Positions 14,376-22,492 of a DNA stretch of 27,423 bases are shown piece by piece. Source of the stretch: JAJPHT01 sp035526585. Its GTDB lineage: Archaea; Thermoplasmatota; SW-10-69-26; JACQPN01; JAJPHT01. Each line of letters begins with the position of its first letter. Position 1 is the stretch's first letter. The notes under the pieces were generated by a model. It had not been told where the DNA came from, did no database searches, and was given only the letters and a program-made list of their open reading frames with translations. The position numbers and the translations under genes are program-made. The DNA lies in NCBI GenBank assembly GCA_035526585.1, contig DATLCC010000012.1, positions 1-27,423 on the forward strand. The letters run 5' to 3'.

Positions 14376-14610
14376 CCGGCGCACTCCGTCGCACGCCGGT
14401 CCTACGGCCGACGGGTACGCGAGCGCTTCGCGCTCGCTCGGCTCGCTGAGGTGAACCGCCCCGTCGGCCTCCGTCCTCGACGAACCTGCGGGTTCGTCGG
14501 GACCGCGCAGATCCGCAGATCCGCGCTGGGTCGCGTCGTGCGACTTCGTGGCAAGGGGTGCTTCGCCCCCCTTGCAACCCCGCGACCAAGGGGGGTCCGA
14601 CCCCCCTTGG
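14376..14610. repeat. Cluster of extragenic palindromes
   Basis: Five strong inverted repeats are packed into 235 bases. CCGGCG/CGCCGG lies at 14376-14399. A 10-base pair of arms GGCCGACGGG/CCCGTCGGCC (14406-14415, 14460-14469) encloses GCGAGCG/CGCTCGC (14419-14437). CGACGAACC/GGTTCGTCG is at 14478-14499. GCAAGGGG/CCCCTTGC is at 14551-14575. CCAAGGGGGG/CCCCCCTTGG is at 14586-14610. None encodes protein. They resemble REP-like or MITE-like intergenic palindromes, and the last may also terminate the phosphatase gene arriving from the right. Confidence 0.75.
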
Positions 14611-14639
14611 AACTCCCGGAGAGGCAAAGTCTCGTGATA

Positions 14640-15278
14640 TCAAGGTCGCCGTCCCAGGAGGAGCTCTGTCAGCTGCGAGAGATCCTCGAGCTTCTCCACG
14701 ACATCCACCGCACCGCTTCTCACGCCCTCGTTCATCGGGTTCACCGCGATCGAGTAGCCGACGCGGCGGAACACCGGGACGTCGTTCGAGCCATTCCCAA
14801 CGTGCGCCGCCTCGCGCGGGTCGATCTTCAGCGCCGCGAGCGTGCGCGCGAGGTTCGCCCACTTGTCGTGCTGGAGGTCGTATCCGCCCGCGACGCGCCC
14901 GTTGCGGACCTCCGCAGGCGTGCAGACCAGGTGGTCGACGCCGAAGAGCTCGCGCACGATCTGCACGAGGAATTCGGGCTGGTCCGTCGTCACCGCGACG
15001 CGCATGCCCGCATCGTGCAGTGCTGCGACGCCCTCACGGATGCCGGGCGTCCACGCGTCGCTCGCGCGGAGGGCGTCCAACATCTCGTCCACGCGGCGAC
15101 CGACGAAATTCTTGTAGTCCGCGTGGAACGTCTCGTCGGCCGTCATCTTGCCTTCGAAGTAGAGGCGTGTCGTCTCTGCGAGCTTGTCGCCGAAGCCCAA
15201 CGGTTCCGCGACCGCGTTGAAGATGGCCGGATGGATGAGCGTGCCATCGAGGTCGAGCGAGACGAGCTTGGGCGCCAC
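14640..15278 (-). CDS. HAD-superfamily phosphatase (phosphoserine-phosphatase-like)
   Basis: This 212-residue Mg-dependent phosphatase has a Rossmann HAD core. Motif I is LDLDGT with nucleophile Asp9 and acid/base Asp11; motif II is the Thr pair in VAVTTDQP; motif III is the Lys in HDKWANL. Motif IV reads GNGSNDVPVF instead of the usual GDGxND, an Asp-to-Asn change at one position that leaves the ND pair intact. A helical C1 cap lies between motifs I and II. It begins at GTG 15278, since no ATG precedes motif I after the upstream gene's stop at 15304. The substrate is probably a small phosphorylated metabolite. It lies 25 bases after the MEDS gene and is likely cotranscribed with it. Confidence 0.83.
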   Translation of the reverse strand: MAPKLVSLDLDGTLIHPAIFNAVAEPLGFGDKLAETTRLYFEGKMTADETFHADYKNFVGRRVDEMLDALRASDAWTPGIREGVAALHDAGMRVAVTTDQPEFLVQIVRELFGVDHLVCTPAEVRNGRVAGGYDLQHDKWANLARTLAALKIDPREAAHVGNGSNDVPVFRRVGYSIAVNPMNEGVRSGAVDVVEKLEDLSQLTELLLGRRP

Positions 15279-15303
15279 GCGCGAGGAAGGGCGGGCGATG
15301 TCT

Positions 15304-15843
15304 TCAAGCCGTTGCGCAGAACGCGACGCCGGTGTGCGAGGCTGCGATGTCGGCCAGCACGCGCGAGCGCGCAGCGTCATCCAGAGCGTCGAGCTCGTAG
15401 GAGCAGAGGAGCTGCGCGCCGGTCTCGTCGAGGATCTCGTTCCAGAGCCGCTCAAGAGTGTCCGCGGCGTGGAGGTTCCCCTGCTTCGCGAGAAGGTCCA
15501 CGATCTCTCCCCAGGCGCGTAGCGTCGTCGCTCCGCGTGGGCCGGCTGCGCGCCGGATGGCGGCCGTCACGCCCTCCTTGAACCGCTTCGCGTCGGGCGC
15601 TCCGTCGACGATGCACGTGTCGATGACGGAACGCGCGTCGAGGAATACGATGCGTCCGTTCGCATGCGCGTGGACGATGTCGACGCCGAGCACGCAAAGC
15701 TCGGTCTCGACGAGCCGCAGATGCGCTGGCGTGCACGCAAGGACGACGCCGCTGCCGCGTCGAAGCCCCAAGGCCGACCACTCGGCGACGATCTTCGCCA
15801 TGTGGGCGTCGCCGCGGGATGCAAAGACGAGGTGATCGGCCAA
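15304..15843 (-). CDS. MEDS-domain protein
   Basis: This 179-residue protein consists of one MEDS (methanogen/methylotroph DcmR sensory) domain, a RecA/KaiC-like fold found in signalling proteins. Typical parts are the opening strand with LVFASRGDAHMAKIVAEW, GLRRGSGVVLACT, the central FLDARSVIDT, and the diagnostic late section RAWGEIVDLLAKQGN, then LERLWNEIL and LLCSYELDAL. There is no attached HTH or kinase domain, so it would act by binding a ligand or partner. Translation appears to start at TTG 15843; AGGAGGT lies about 16 bases upstream and GAGGGAT closer. Position before the HAD phosphatase suggests a shared transcript. The sensed signal is unknown. Confidence 0.82.
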   Translation of the reverse strand: MADHLVFASRGDAHMAKIVAEWSALGLRRGSGVVLACTPAHLRLVETELCVLGVDIVHAHANGRIVFLDARSVIDTCIVDGAPDAKRFKEGVTAAIRRAAGPRGATTLRAWGEIVDLLAKQGNLHAADTLERLWNEILDETGAQLLCSYELDALDDAARSRVLADIAASHTGVAFCATA

Positions 15844-15900
15844 ACGATCCCTCGTGGGGACCTCCTGTGCTTGAAGGGTCCCTTTTTCAGACAGGCGACC

Positions 15901-16833
15901 TCACGTGCTGCCAGGCAGGAGGCGCCCACCGACGCTTCCGATCAGCTCGCACGCGCGGCACGTCGCGCCCGAGCACGGCTCGCCGCATCGTTCGCATGCG
16001 CGAAGCGCTTTTGCGCCGCTCCCGAGGAGCGGCGCGAGCTGGTCGTAGCCCGAGACGAGCGCGTGCCGAGTGCCCGGCGACTCCTCTTCGAGCTGGAGCA
16101 GAAGGTCGCGATAGCGGCCGCGCGTCGCGTCCTGCGCGTAGGGGCATTCGCCGTCGTGATAGCTCCAGCATCGAAGGATCGCGTAGAGCGCGACCTCGCG
16201 CTCGGGGATCAGGCGCAGCGGCAGGATGCGCGGGATGAGGCCGGGTTGCACGTGCTCGGGGCGGTGCGGGCCCATCTTGGCGAGCCGGTCGACGTCGCCT
16301 TTGAGGTGGTTCATGAGGATCGTCTGCGCGACGTCGTCCAGGTTGTGCCCGGTCGCAAGGTGACCGGCGCCGGCGCGCTTCGCGGCCTCGTTGAGATTGC
16401 GCCGGCGCATGACCCCGCAATATGCGCACGGCATCATCGTGCGCGCGGGATGTTGCACGACCGAGTCCATCGTCACGCCGGCGGTCTCCTCGTACGAGAG
16501 GACGAGGTGCTCGACGCCGATCTCCTTGCAGTGCTCCGCGGCGACGACGATCGACGGCGGCCGATAGCTCGCGATGCCTTCGTCGATCGTGACGGCGGAG
16601 AGCTCGACAGCGGGGTTGTCGCGGAAGATCTCGTGCATGAGGCGCAACGTCACGACGCTGTCCTTGCCACCCGAGAGCGCGACCGCGATGCGGCCCCTCT
16701 TGAACGGGCCTTGCTTGCGCAGCTCGCGTCGCACGCGGCGCTCGACGAACTCGGTGAAGTGCTCGGGGCAGAGGTGCTGGCCGCTGTAACGCGCGAAGTA
16801 GACCGCTTCGCGTCCGCATGAGCAGCGGCTCAT
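15901..16833 (-). CDS. TtuA/Ncs6-family tRNA 2-thiouridine sulfurtransferase
   Basis: This ATP-dependent tRNA thiolation enzyme (TtcA/TtuA/Ncs6 group, 310 residues) adenylates a tRNA uridine and replaces oxygen with sulfur. The PP-loop is SGGKDS at 54-59 and GHNLDD lies at 162-167. The Fe-S ligands expected of TtuA are Cys136 and Cys139 (CAYC) and Cys230 (GECPYA). Zinc sites lie at the N-terminus (Cys4, Cys6, Cys22, His25) and C-terminus (Cys280, Cys283, Cys292, Cys295). ATG 16833 begins at the N-terminal zinc finger. Whether it modifies U54 (TtuA) or U34 (Ncs6) cannot be decided from this sequence alone. Confidence 0.9.
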   Translation of the reverse strand: MSRCSCGREAVYFARYSGQHLCPEHFTEFVERRVRRELRKQGPFKRGRIAVALSGGKDSVVTLRLMHEIFRDNPAVELSAVTIDEGIASYRPPSIVVAAEHCKEIGVEHLVLSYEETAGVTMDSVVQHPARTMMPCAYCGVMRRRNLNEAAKRAGAGHLATGHNLDDVAQTILMNHLKGDVDRLAKMGPHRPEHVQPGLIPRILPLRLIPEREVALYAILRCWSYHDGECPYAQDATRGRYRDLLLQLEEESPGTRHALVSGYDQLAPLLGSGAKALRACERCGEPCSGATCRACELIGSVGGRLLPGST

Positions 16834-17028
16834 GCTGTGCCGAGCCCGGGCCGCCTCATGAGCCTTTGGCGACCTGGGACCGGAAGCCAAGCTACCCCTT
16901 TTGTCCTCGGTGGCTGCTTCCCTCGGGATCGGGATAAGGGATGGCGATGGCGAAGGACGCACCCCGCGGTCCGCATCCACCGTCCACCCCCAACCCGAAA
17001 GCGACGACCTGTCGCACAGAGTGCACGG

Positions 17029-17853
17029 CTATCGTTTCTCGGCGGCCTTCTTCCCCAGCTCTTCGGAGCGCTTGGTCGCCGCTTCGACGGCATCGATGAG
17101 GATCGCCCGCAGGCCGCCGCGCTCCATCGTGTGGAGCGCCGTGATCGCGGTGCCGCCGGGCGACGTGACCCGGTCCTTGAGCTGTGCTGGATGCTCGCTC
17201 GACAGTTGCGCCATCTTGGCGGCGCCGAGCACCGTCTGCACCGTGAGCTTCATCGCCACGTCGCGCGAGAGCCCGACCTTGACGCCCGCGTCGGCAAGAC
17301 CTTCGATGATCTGGAAGACGTACATCGGTCCCGTGCCGCTGAGGCCCGTGACGGCGTCCATCAGATACTCGTCGACCTCGACCGCGATGCCGACGCTCTC
17401 GAAGATCGCGCGCGCGGTCTCGCCGTGCTCGCGTTTTGCATGCGCCCCGAAGCAGTACGCCGTCGCGCCCGCGTCGACGTGCACGGGCAGGTTGGGCATG
17501 GAGCGCACGACGCTCGCGCCGGGCAGTGCCGCCTCGATCGCGGCGGTCGAGACGCCGGCCGCGATGCTGAGGACGAGCTGGCCGGGCTTCACGACCGGCT
17601 TGATCTCGGCCAGGAGATCGGGAAGGATCTGCGGCTTCACGCCAAGGATCAGGACATCCGCGCCCGCGGCGGCCTTCCTGTTGTCCGTGTGCGCCTCGAT
17701 GCCCGCGTCCTTTGCGAGCGTGGCGGCGGTGTCGGCGCGGCGCGTCGTCGCGACGAAGTTCGCGGGCGTCGCCCACTTCGCCTTCAACATGCCTCGCACG
17801 AGGGCGCGCCCCATGTTGCCAGCGCCCAAGACCGCGATGCGCTGGTCCTGCAT
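17029..17853 (-). CDS. proC: Pyrroline-5-carboxylate reductase
   Basis: This cytosolic enzyme makes the last step of proline synthesis, NAD(P)H-dependent reduction of pyrroline-5-carboxylate. It has 274 residues, normal for ProC. The N-terminal Rossmann loop is VLGAGNMGRAL; LGVKPQIL and SIAAGVS follow, with RSMPNLP in the middle. The C-terminal dimerisation domain carries the signatures GLSGTGPMYVF, ADAGVKVGL and VTSPGGTAITALHTMERGGLRAILIDAV. The start ATG is preceded by GGAGATG. It is divergent from the metallo-hydrolase gene, with 68 bases between starts. About 195 bases separate it from the TtuA/Ncs6 gene downstream; they hold that gene's promoter region and nothing else I can support. Confidence 0.96.
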   Translation of the reverse strand: MQDQRIAVLGAGNMGRALVRGMLKAKWATPANFVATTRRADTAATLAKDAGIEAHTDNRKAAAGADVLILGVKPQILPDLLAEIKPVVKPGQLVLSIAAGVSTAAIEAALPGASVVRSMPNLPVHVDAGATAYCFGAHAKREHGETARAIFESVGIAVEVDEYLMDAVTGLSGTGPMYVFQIIEGLADAGVKVGLSRDVAMKLTVQTVLGAAKMAQLSSEHPAQLKDRVTSPGGTAITALHTMERGGLRAILIDAVEAATKRSEELGKKAAEKR

Positions 17854-17921
17854 GACATCTCCACGCGTCGCGCGACCACATGAAGATACCTTGATGTGCG
17901 GGCGGCCTCGTTGCGCTCCCG

Positions 17922-18683
17922 ATGCGACTGGTGACGCTCGGGACGGCCGCCGCGGGCGTCCCGCGCTCGGGCGATTCGGGGAGCGGCCACCTGGTCGAGC
18001 ATGGCGACACCCGGCTCCTCGTGGACGCGGGCGGCGGGGTCCTCGGCGCGCTCGTGGAGCACGCGCCGCTGGACACGCTCTCGGGCATCTACCTCTCGCA
18101 CCTCCACAACGACCACGTCGCGGACCTGTATCCGATCGCGCTCTGGGCGCGCTTCACTCGGCGCAGGCTCCCGCTCTTCGGACCGCCCGGCACACGCACC
18201 CTGCTGTATCGCTGGTTCAGCCTCTTTGCGAGCGACCCCGATCCCTACGTGCAGGCCTTGGAGATCACCGAGGTCGCGCCCTGGACCGTCTACGAGTTGA
18301 AGGACATCGCCTTCATGGCGTGCCCCGTCGAGCACAACGTCGCGTGCTTTGCGCTACGAGCCGAGGCAGGCGGGAAGCGTTTCGTCTACAGCGGCGACAC
18401 GCGCGCCGGGGCGCTCCTCGAAGAAGCCGCGCAGGACGCGGACCTGCTGCTCTCCGAGGCGACCTTCCAGGACCTTTTGCCCGATCGCGAGCCCGAGAAG
18501 ACCCGCGACCATCACATGACGGCGCGCGAGGCGGGCCTTCTCGCCCGCAAGGCGCGCGCGCGGCGCCTCGTGCTCACGCACCTGAAGCACGACCTCGAGC
18601 CCGAGACGAGCCGCAAGCAGGCGGAAGAAGGGTACGGAGCCCCCGTCGAGCTCGCGAGGCCCGGCGCCGTCTTCGAGCTGTGA
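17922..18683 (+). CDS. Metallo-beta-lactamase-fold hydrolase (RNase Z-like)
   Basis: This 253-residue binuclear zinc hydrolase opens MRLVTLGTAAAGVPRSG. The metal motif SHLHNDH gives His60, His62, Asp64 and His65. Further ligands are His138 (VEHN), Asp159 (YSGDT) and His220 (LTHL). HHMTAREAG near 197 resembles the conserved His region of the tRNase Z/ElaC group. The exosite of true tRNase Z is not evident, so it may act on phosphodiesters or esters of small molecules. It is followed after 37 bases by a DHH exonuclease on the same strand, so a role in nucleic-acid metabolism is plausible but unproven. Confidence 0.85.
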   Translation: MRLVTLGTAAAGVPRSGDSGSGHLVEHGDTRLLVDAGGGVLGALVEHAPLDTLSGIYLSHLHNDHVADLYPIALWARFTRRRLPLFGPPGTRTLLYRWFSLFASDPDPYVQALEITEVAPWTVYELKDIAFMACPVEHNVACFALRAEAGGKRFVYSGDTRAGALLEEAAQDADLLLSEATFQDLLPDREPEKTRDHHMTAREAGLLARKARARRLVLTHLKHDLEPETSRKQAEEGYGAPVELARPGAVFEL

Positions 18684-18685
18684 GC

Positions 18686-18704
18686 CCACCGGAAGCTTCG
18701 GTGG
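18686..18704 (+). terminator. Hairpin between the metallo-hydrolase and DHH genes
   Basis: CCACCG (18686-18691) and CGGTGG (18699-18704) form a 6-base stem with a 7-base loop in the 37-base gap. No T tract follows. It could be a partial terminator or a processing site between two cotranscribed genes. Confidence 0.35.
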
Positions 18705-18720
18705 CGCCCCACAAACCCTC

Positions 18721-20166
18721 ATGGCCCAGCGTGTCCCATGCGGATGCGTGCTCCACGACCAGGCGGGCGTGCTCGCCGACCGCCTGCGCGCGGCGCGCCA
18801 CGTGAAGGTCGTCTCCCACATCGACGCGGACGGCCTCACGAGCGCGGCCGTCGCGGTACGCGCGCTCCAGCGCGCCGGCAAGAGCTACGACGTGGAGTTC
18901 CTGAAATCGCTCAAGCCGCATGACGTGAAGCGCCTCAAGGACGAGAATCCGGACACGCTCTGGTTCACGGACCTCGGCGCGGGCGCCGCGTCGCTCTTTG
19001 GCGAGGTCGAGCCGGTGATCACGGACCACCACGTCCCGACCGCGGGTGGCAAGTACCATCTCAATTGCCACTTCGCGGGGGAGGACGGCGCGCGCTATCT
19101 TTCCGGGTCCACCACGAGCTACCTCGTCGCGCGCGCGCTCGACCGCGCCAACCGCGACATGGCGAGCGTCGCCGTCGTGGGCTGCATCGGGGACCTGCAG
19201 GACGTCGACGCGGGCCGCCTCATCGGGATGAACCAGACCGTCGTGCAGGACGCGGCGGCGGGCGGCTTCCTTGCGCCCCTCGTCGACACGCGCTACTTCG
19301 GCCGCGAGACGCGCGGGCTCGCGAAGATGCTCCAGTTCGCGGACGACCCCTGCGTGCCAGGTGTCACGGGCCGCCACACCGAGGCGTGCGCGTTCCTGGA
19401 ATCGCTCGGCGTCCCGCTGCACCGCGACGAGCAGGAGCGCAAGTGGGGGCACCTGTCCACCGACGAGCGGCGCCGCGTGATGAGCGCCGTCGCGAAGTCG
19501 CTCCTCACGAAGGGGTACGGCGCGAAGAGCGTGCGGCGCCTGGTCGGGGAAGTGTACGTGCTACGAGGCGAGAAGGAGGGGGAGCCCGTGCGCGACGCCA
19601 AGGAGTTCGCGACGCTCCTCAACAGCACCGCGCGCTACGGCGAGGCCGAGGTCGGGCTCGCGATCGCCCTGGGCGAGCGCGGCGACATGTACGCGCGCGG
19701 CCTCGAGCTCCTCAAGGGGCACCGCGCGAACCTGGTCGCCGGCATCCAGAGCGTGCGCGAGCGGGGCCTCACGGAGATGCCGCATCTCCAATGGTTCGAC
19801 GCGGGCGCCACCATCCGCGAAACGATCGTTGGCATCGTGGCGGGCATGATGTACAACGCGGAAGGCGTCCGGAAGGACCTCCCGATCCTCGCCTTCGCTG
19901 ATTGCGAAGGCGACGCATCCCAGCTTCCGGGCGGGGAGCAGCGCGGCCCGGTGGTGAAGGTCAGCGGGCGCGCCGGCCGCGGACTCGTGGGCGCCGGCCT
20001 CGACCTCTCCGAGGTGATGCGCCTCGCGAGCGCGAAGGTCGGCGGCGCCGGCGGCGGCCACGCGCCCGCGGCGGGAGCCACCATCCCTCGCGCTCGGATC
20101 GCGGAGTTCCTCGATGCGGCGGATCGCGTGATCGAGGCGCAGCTCGCGGGCCGACGCCCGGAGTGA
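18721..20166 (+). CDS. DHH-family exonuclease (archaeal RecJ/GAN-like)
   Basis: This 481-residue phosphoesterase has the DHH core. HIDADG at 33-38 gives the first metal site, FTDLG with Asp84 the second, TDHH at 101-104 the diagnostic DHH motif, and GCIGDLQD the fourth. The C-terminal DHHA1-like domain has a Gly-rich GGAGGGHAPAAG loop for substrate. In archaea this family includes the GINS-associated nuclease and related RecJ-like enzymes that degrade single-stranded DNA or RNA 5'-to-3'. Those roles come from the family and were not deduced here. ATG 18721 is used. Its stop overlaps a GTG that could start the next gene, so they may be translationally coupled. Confidence 0.88.
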   Translation: MAQRVPCGCVLHDQAGVLADRLRAARHVKVVSHIDADGLTSAAVAVRALQRAGKSYDVEFLKSLKPHDVKRLKDENPDTLWFTDLGAGAASLFGEVEPVITDHHVPTAGGKYHLNCHFAGEDGARYLSGSTTSYLVARALDRANRDMASVAVVGCIGDLQDVDAGRLIGMNQTVVQDAAAGGFLAPLVDTRYFGRETRGLAKMLQFADDPCVPGVTGRHTEACAFLESLGVPLHRDEQERKWGHLSTDERRRVMSAVAKSLLTKGYGAKSVRRLVGEVYVLRGEKEGEPVRDAKEFATLLNSTARYGEAEVGLAIALGERGDMYARGLELLKGHRANLVAGIQSVRERGLTEMPHLQWFDAGATIRETIVGIVAGMMYNAEGVRKDLPILAFADCEGDASQLPGGEQRGPVVKVSGRAGRGLVGAGLDLSEVMRLASAKVGGAGGGHAPAAGATIPRARIAEFLDAADRVIEAQLAGRRPE

Positions 20167-20207
20167 CTTCGGCACCTTCAAGAGCCTCGCGCGACGCTGG
20201 GCAAGGC

Positions 20208-20765
20208 ATGCAACCCCTCGTCCTCGCGGGGGCCCTCGCGGCCGGCGCCGGCCTTTCGGCGCTCGCGGTCTGGGCCGCCATCCGTTACACGCGCGCGCCC
20301 TCCTCCCGGGATGTCCCGATGGAGATCGTGGACGAGTCGCCCGTGTCCTTCACGCGCGCGGCGCTCGTCCCGCAGGCGCCCGAGCCGCGCCCGCAGCCTC
20401 CCGCGGCCCGCGCGCCGCCCCCGGCGTCGCCGCGCGCGCATGCCGAGCGCGCGCCCGCGATGGTCCTCACGCAGGGCGTCACGATGCAGGACGCCGAGTT
20501 CGAGCGGCGCGCGAGATCCACGCCCGCTCCGACCCAGGGGGCGGTCCGGAGGCCGCCGCCAGAGATGAAGTCCTGGGCGCAGCAGGTGCGTGAGAGCGCC
20601 GCGCCGTCGGTGGAGACGGAGTGGGCGCGCCGTCAGGTCGGGCCCGTCGAGGCGGGCCGCGTGGCGGGTGTGTGCGGGGGTTGCGGGTCGCGATTGTCCG
20701 TGACCGATCGGCGGCCGCTGCGGATCGCGTGCCCCGTGTGCGGCCGCAACAAGCTTGTCGCGTGA
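20208..20765 (+). CDS. Membrane-anchored protein with C-terminal zinc ribbon
   Basis: This 185-residue protein has an N-terminal transmembrane helix (LVLAGALAAGAGLSALAVWAA). A long Pro/Ala/Arg-rich disordered linker follows (about 30-140). A small zinc ribbon closes the protein, with two CxxC knuckles: CGGCGSRL and CPVCGRNKLV. The topology suggests a tether with a cytosolic zinc ribbon. I do not recognise a specific family and assign no function. ATG 20208 places the helix at the N-terminus; a GTG at 20163 overlapping the DHH stop (GTGA) is an alternative that would add 15 residues. It is followed by a small membrane protein gene after four bases. Confidence 0.72.
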   Translation: MQPLVLAGALAAGAGLSALAVWAAIRYTRAPSSRDVPMEIVDESPVSFTRAALVPQAPEPRPQPPAARAPPPASPRAHAERAPAMVLTQGVTMQDAEFERRARSTPAPTQGAVRRPPPEMKSWAQQVRESAAPSVETEWARRQVGPVEAGRVAGVCGGCGSRLSVTDRRPLRIACPVCGRNKLVA

Positions 20766-20769
20766 GCGC

Positions 20770-21084
20770 ATGAACGCGCGTCAGCGCAGCGCGCTCGCCG
20801 ATGCACTCCTGGGAGCGGGGGCGACGCTGATCCTTCTCTTCTCCACGGCGGATGCGCGCGGCGGCGTGATGGCGCTCGCGATCGGGATCGCGCTCGTGGT
20901 CGTCGGTGTCGCGATGCTTTGGGGCACGCCACGCCCTGAGCTGCGCACGCGCATGCTGGCGAGCGTCGCAGGCCTTCTCGTGGGCTTTGGCGGCGCGATC
21001 GGCGGCCGAGGGATGTGGCTCAGCATCGGCGTGGGGGCGTTCCTGCTCGCCGGCATCCTCCTGCAGGTGCGCACACGCCGATGA
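20770..21084 (+). CDS. Small multi-pass membrane protein
   Basis: This 104-residue, very hydrophobic protein has four likely transmembrane helices: ALLGAGATLILLF, VMALAIGIALVVVGVAMLW, MLASVAGLLVGFGGAI and WLSIGVGAFLLAGILLQV. Short Arg-containing loops lie between them, and it ends QVRTRR. There are no catalytic motifs and I do not know the family. ATG 20770 lies four bases after the zinc-ribbon protein's stop, so the two probably form one transcript with the DHH gene. It converges with the RGG-tailed gene, eight bases apart. Confidence 0.72.
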   Translation: MNARQRSALADALLGAGATLILLFSTADARGGVMALAIGIALVVVGVAMLWGTPRPELRTRMLASVAGLLVGFGGAIGGRGMWLSIGVGAFLLAGILLQVRTRR

Positions 21085-21092
21085 TGCGACCT

Positions 21093-21734
21093 TCAGCCGC
21101 GCCCGCGTCCACGCCCGCCGCGCGAGCCGCGGCGTCCGCGCCCGCCGCCCCCGCCGCCATTGCCGCCGCCTCCGCCCCCGCCGCCGCGCGGTCGGCCCGC
21201 CTCCGCACGCGCGCGATCCCTCGGGTTGCGGCCGCGCTCCTTGGACGCGCGCTCCTCGTCGGTGAGCGGGGCGGGCATCTTCGGCGCGTCGGGCTCCAGC
21301 TCGGCCTTCGCGTCGCGCAGCTCGTTCCAACGAGCGTGGTACGCGTTCTTCACGAACCATTCGCTCGCGCTGCCGAAGTATATCTTGAAGACGGGGCGCC
21401 CTTCGGCATCGAGCTCGGTGCAGTCGAAGCCGACGCCGAAGGCCGGTCGCCCGTCGTTGCCGAGGACCTGCCCCATGCTGTTGCCCGGGAGCGACTTGTA
21501 GACGAGCGTCCCGTCCTCCTCCTTGCGCGACTCGTAGTCGCCGTGGACGACGGGGACGGCGCCATCGAGGGAGGTCGGGACGGGCGTGTTGAGCTCCAGG
21601 TGGAAGGCGCCGCCCTCCTTGGGGCGGCATTTGAGCTCGAACGGGTCGCCCGAGCGGTTCTTCCAGTCGACGAGGCGCATCAGCGGCACGCCTGTGAGGT
21701 GCGCGATGCGGTCGACCTCGCTCGGGTCCAACAC
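21093..21734 (-). CDS. Uncharacterised protein with RGG-type C-terminal tail
   Basis: This 213-residue protein has a folded N-terminal part of about 140 residues (begins MLDPSEVDRIAHLTGVPL; later GAFHLELNTPVP and GVGFDCTELDAEGRPVFKIYF). A charged linker follows, then a C-terminal tail from about 178 rich in Gly and Arg, with a run of eight Gly and repeated GRG/RGG steps. RGG tails commonly bind RNA or promote condensates, so a nucleic-acid role is plausible. The N-terminal domain is not one I recognise. A TATA box 25 bases upstream of ATG 21734 supports this start and a leaderless transcript. The repetitive tail is drawn from the G+C-rich end of the gene. Confidence 0.75.
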   Translation of the reverse strand: MLDPSEVDRIAHLTGVPLMRLVDWKNRSGDPFELKCRPKEGGAFHLELNTPVPTSLDGAVPVVHGDYESRKEEDGTLVYKSLPGNSMGQVLGNDGRPAFGVGFDCTELDAEGRPVFKIYFGSASEWFVKNAYHARWNELRDAKAELEPDAPKMPAPLTDEERASKERGRNPRDRARAEAGRPRGGGGGGGGNGGGGGGRGRRGSRGGRGRGRG

Positions 21735-21754
21735 GCTGCGGCGAGCCGCTGGCG

Positions 21755-21763
21755 CATATAAAG
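21755..21763 (-). promoter_or_regulatory. TATA box for the RGG-tailed gene
   Basis: On the minus strand CTTTATATG lies at 21763-21755, centred about 25 bases before ATG 21734. It is the clearest A/T island in the area and sits just inside and beyond the end of dph6, so this gene has its own promoter. Confidence 0.65.
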
Positions 21764-21771
21764 ACGCTTGC

Positions 21772-22455
21772 CTACGCGACGAGCGTTCTCGGGGCGAGCC
21801 GCGCTTCCTCGACGCGCCACGCGCCTCCGTCGCGGCGCCATTCGGTCGTGGTCCGCAGCGGCTCGATGCGTTCGTGATAGCACGGCGCGTCGAGGACGAG
21901 CGTCTCGTATTCCCCGCCTTCGCCGCCGACGTGGAGCCCGTAGCGTTCGTGGAGAGCGCCCAGCTCGCGGATCGCGTCAGGCGTCAAGCGCCGGCCCAGC
22001 CACGCTTCGCCCATGCCTTCGGCAGCGACGGCGGCGAAGCGCACGTCCCACGCCGGGTGCGCGACGGTCGCCAGGATCTGCTCCGGCGCCTTGTGCCAGA
22101 GGGGCATGAAGCTCTTCAGACCCAGCCTGTGGCCGACGCGCTCCAACCGCGTGCGCTGGTACTCGCTCGCGAGCGCGCCGCTCACGAAGCCGTCGATCGG
22201 AAGCCCGGCAAGCGCGAGCTCGAGGTCTTCGATCTCCGCTTCCTTCTCGCCCATCGTGTGCACCTCGACGAGCGTCGTGCGCGTGGCCCGCGCAAGGAGG
22301 GGCGCGAGGTCCGTGTTGGGGACGTGGAACATGTAGGAGTCGTGCGCGCGGGAGCGCACGGTCACGACGTGGGTCACGTCCCAGCCCGTGGTCTGCGCGC
22401 AATGGAGCGCGAGGATGCTGTCCTTGCCCCCGCTCACGAGCGCGGCGATCCTCAT
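21772..22455 (-). CDS. dph6: Diphthine--ammonia ligase
   Basis: This ATP-grasp-like N-type PP-loop enzyme does the last step of diphthamide formation, amidation of diphthine on elongation factor 2. That modification is confined to archaea and eukaryotes. It has 227 residues. The PP-loop SGGKDS is at 8-13, and the family-specific GGEGGEYETLVLDAP lies near the C-terminus. Middle segments FVSGALASEYQRTRLE and PLWHKAPEQIL also match Dph6. ATG 22455 starts two residues before the first strand. The nitrilase-family gene ends 37 bases upstream on the same strand, so the two may share a transcript. Confidence 0.94.
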   Translation of the reverse strand: MRIAALVSGGKDSILALHCAQTTGWDVTHVVTVRSRAHDSYMFHVPNTDLAPLLARATRTTLVEVHTMGEKEAEIEDLELALAGLPIDGFVSGALASEYQRTRLERVGHRLGLKSFMPLWHKAPEQILATVAHPAWDVRFAAVAAEGMGEAWLGRRLTPDAIRELGALHERYGLHVGGEGGEYETLVLDAPCYHERIEPLRTTTEWRRDGGAWRVEEARLAPRTLVA

Positions 22456-22492
22456 GTCTCTGCCCCGCTTGGAACGAAGGGGTGCAGAACGC

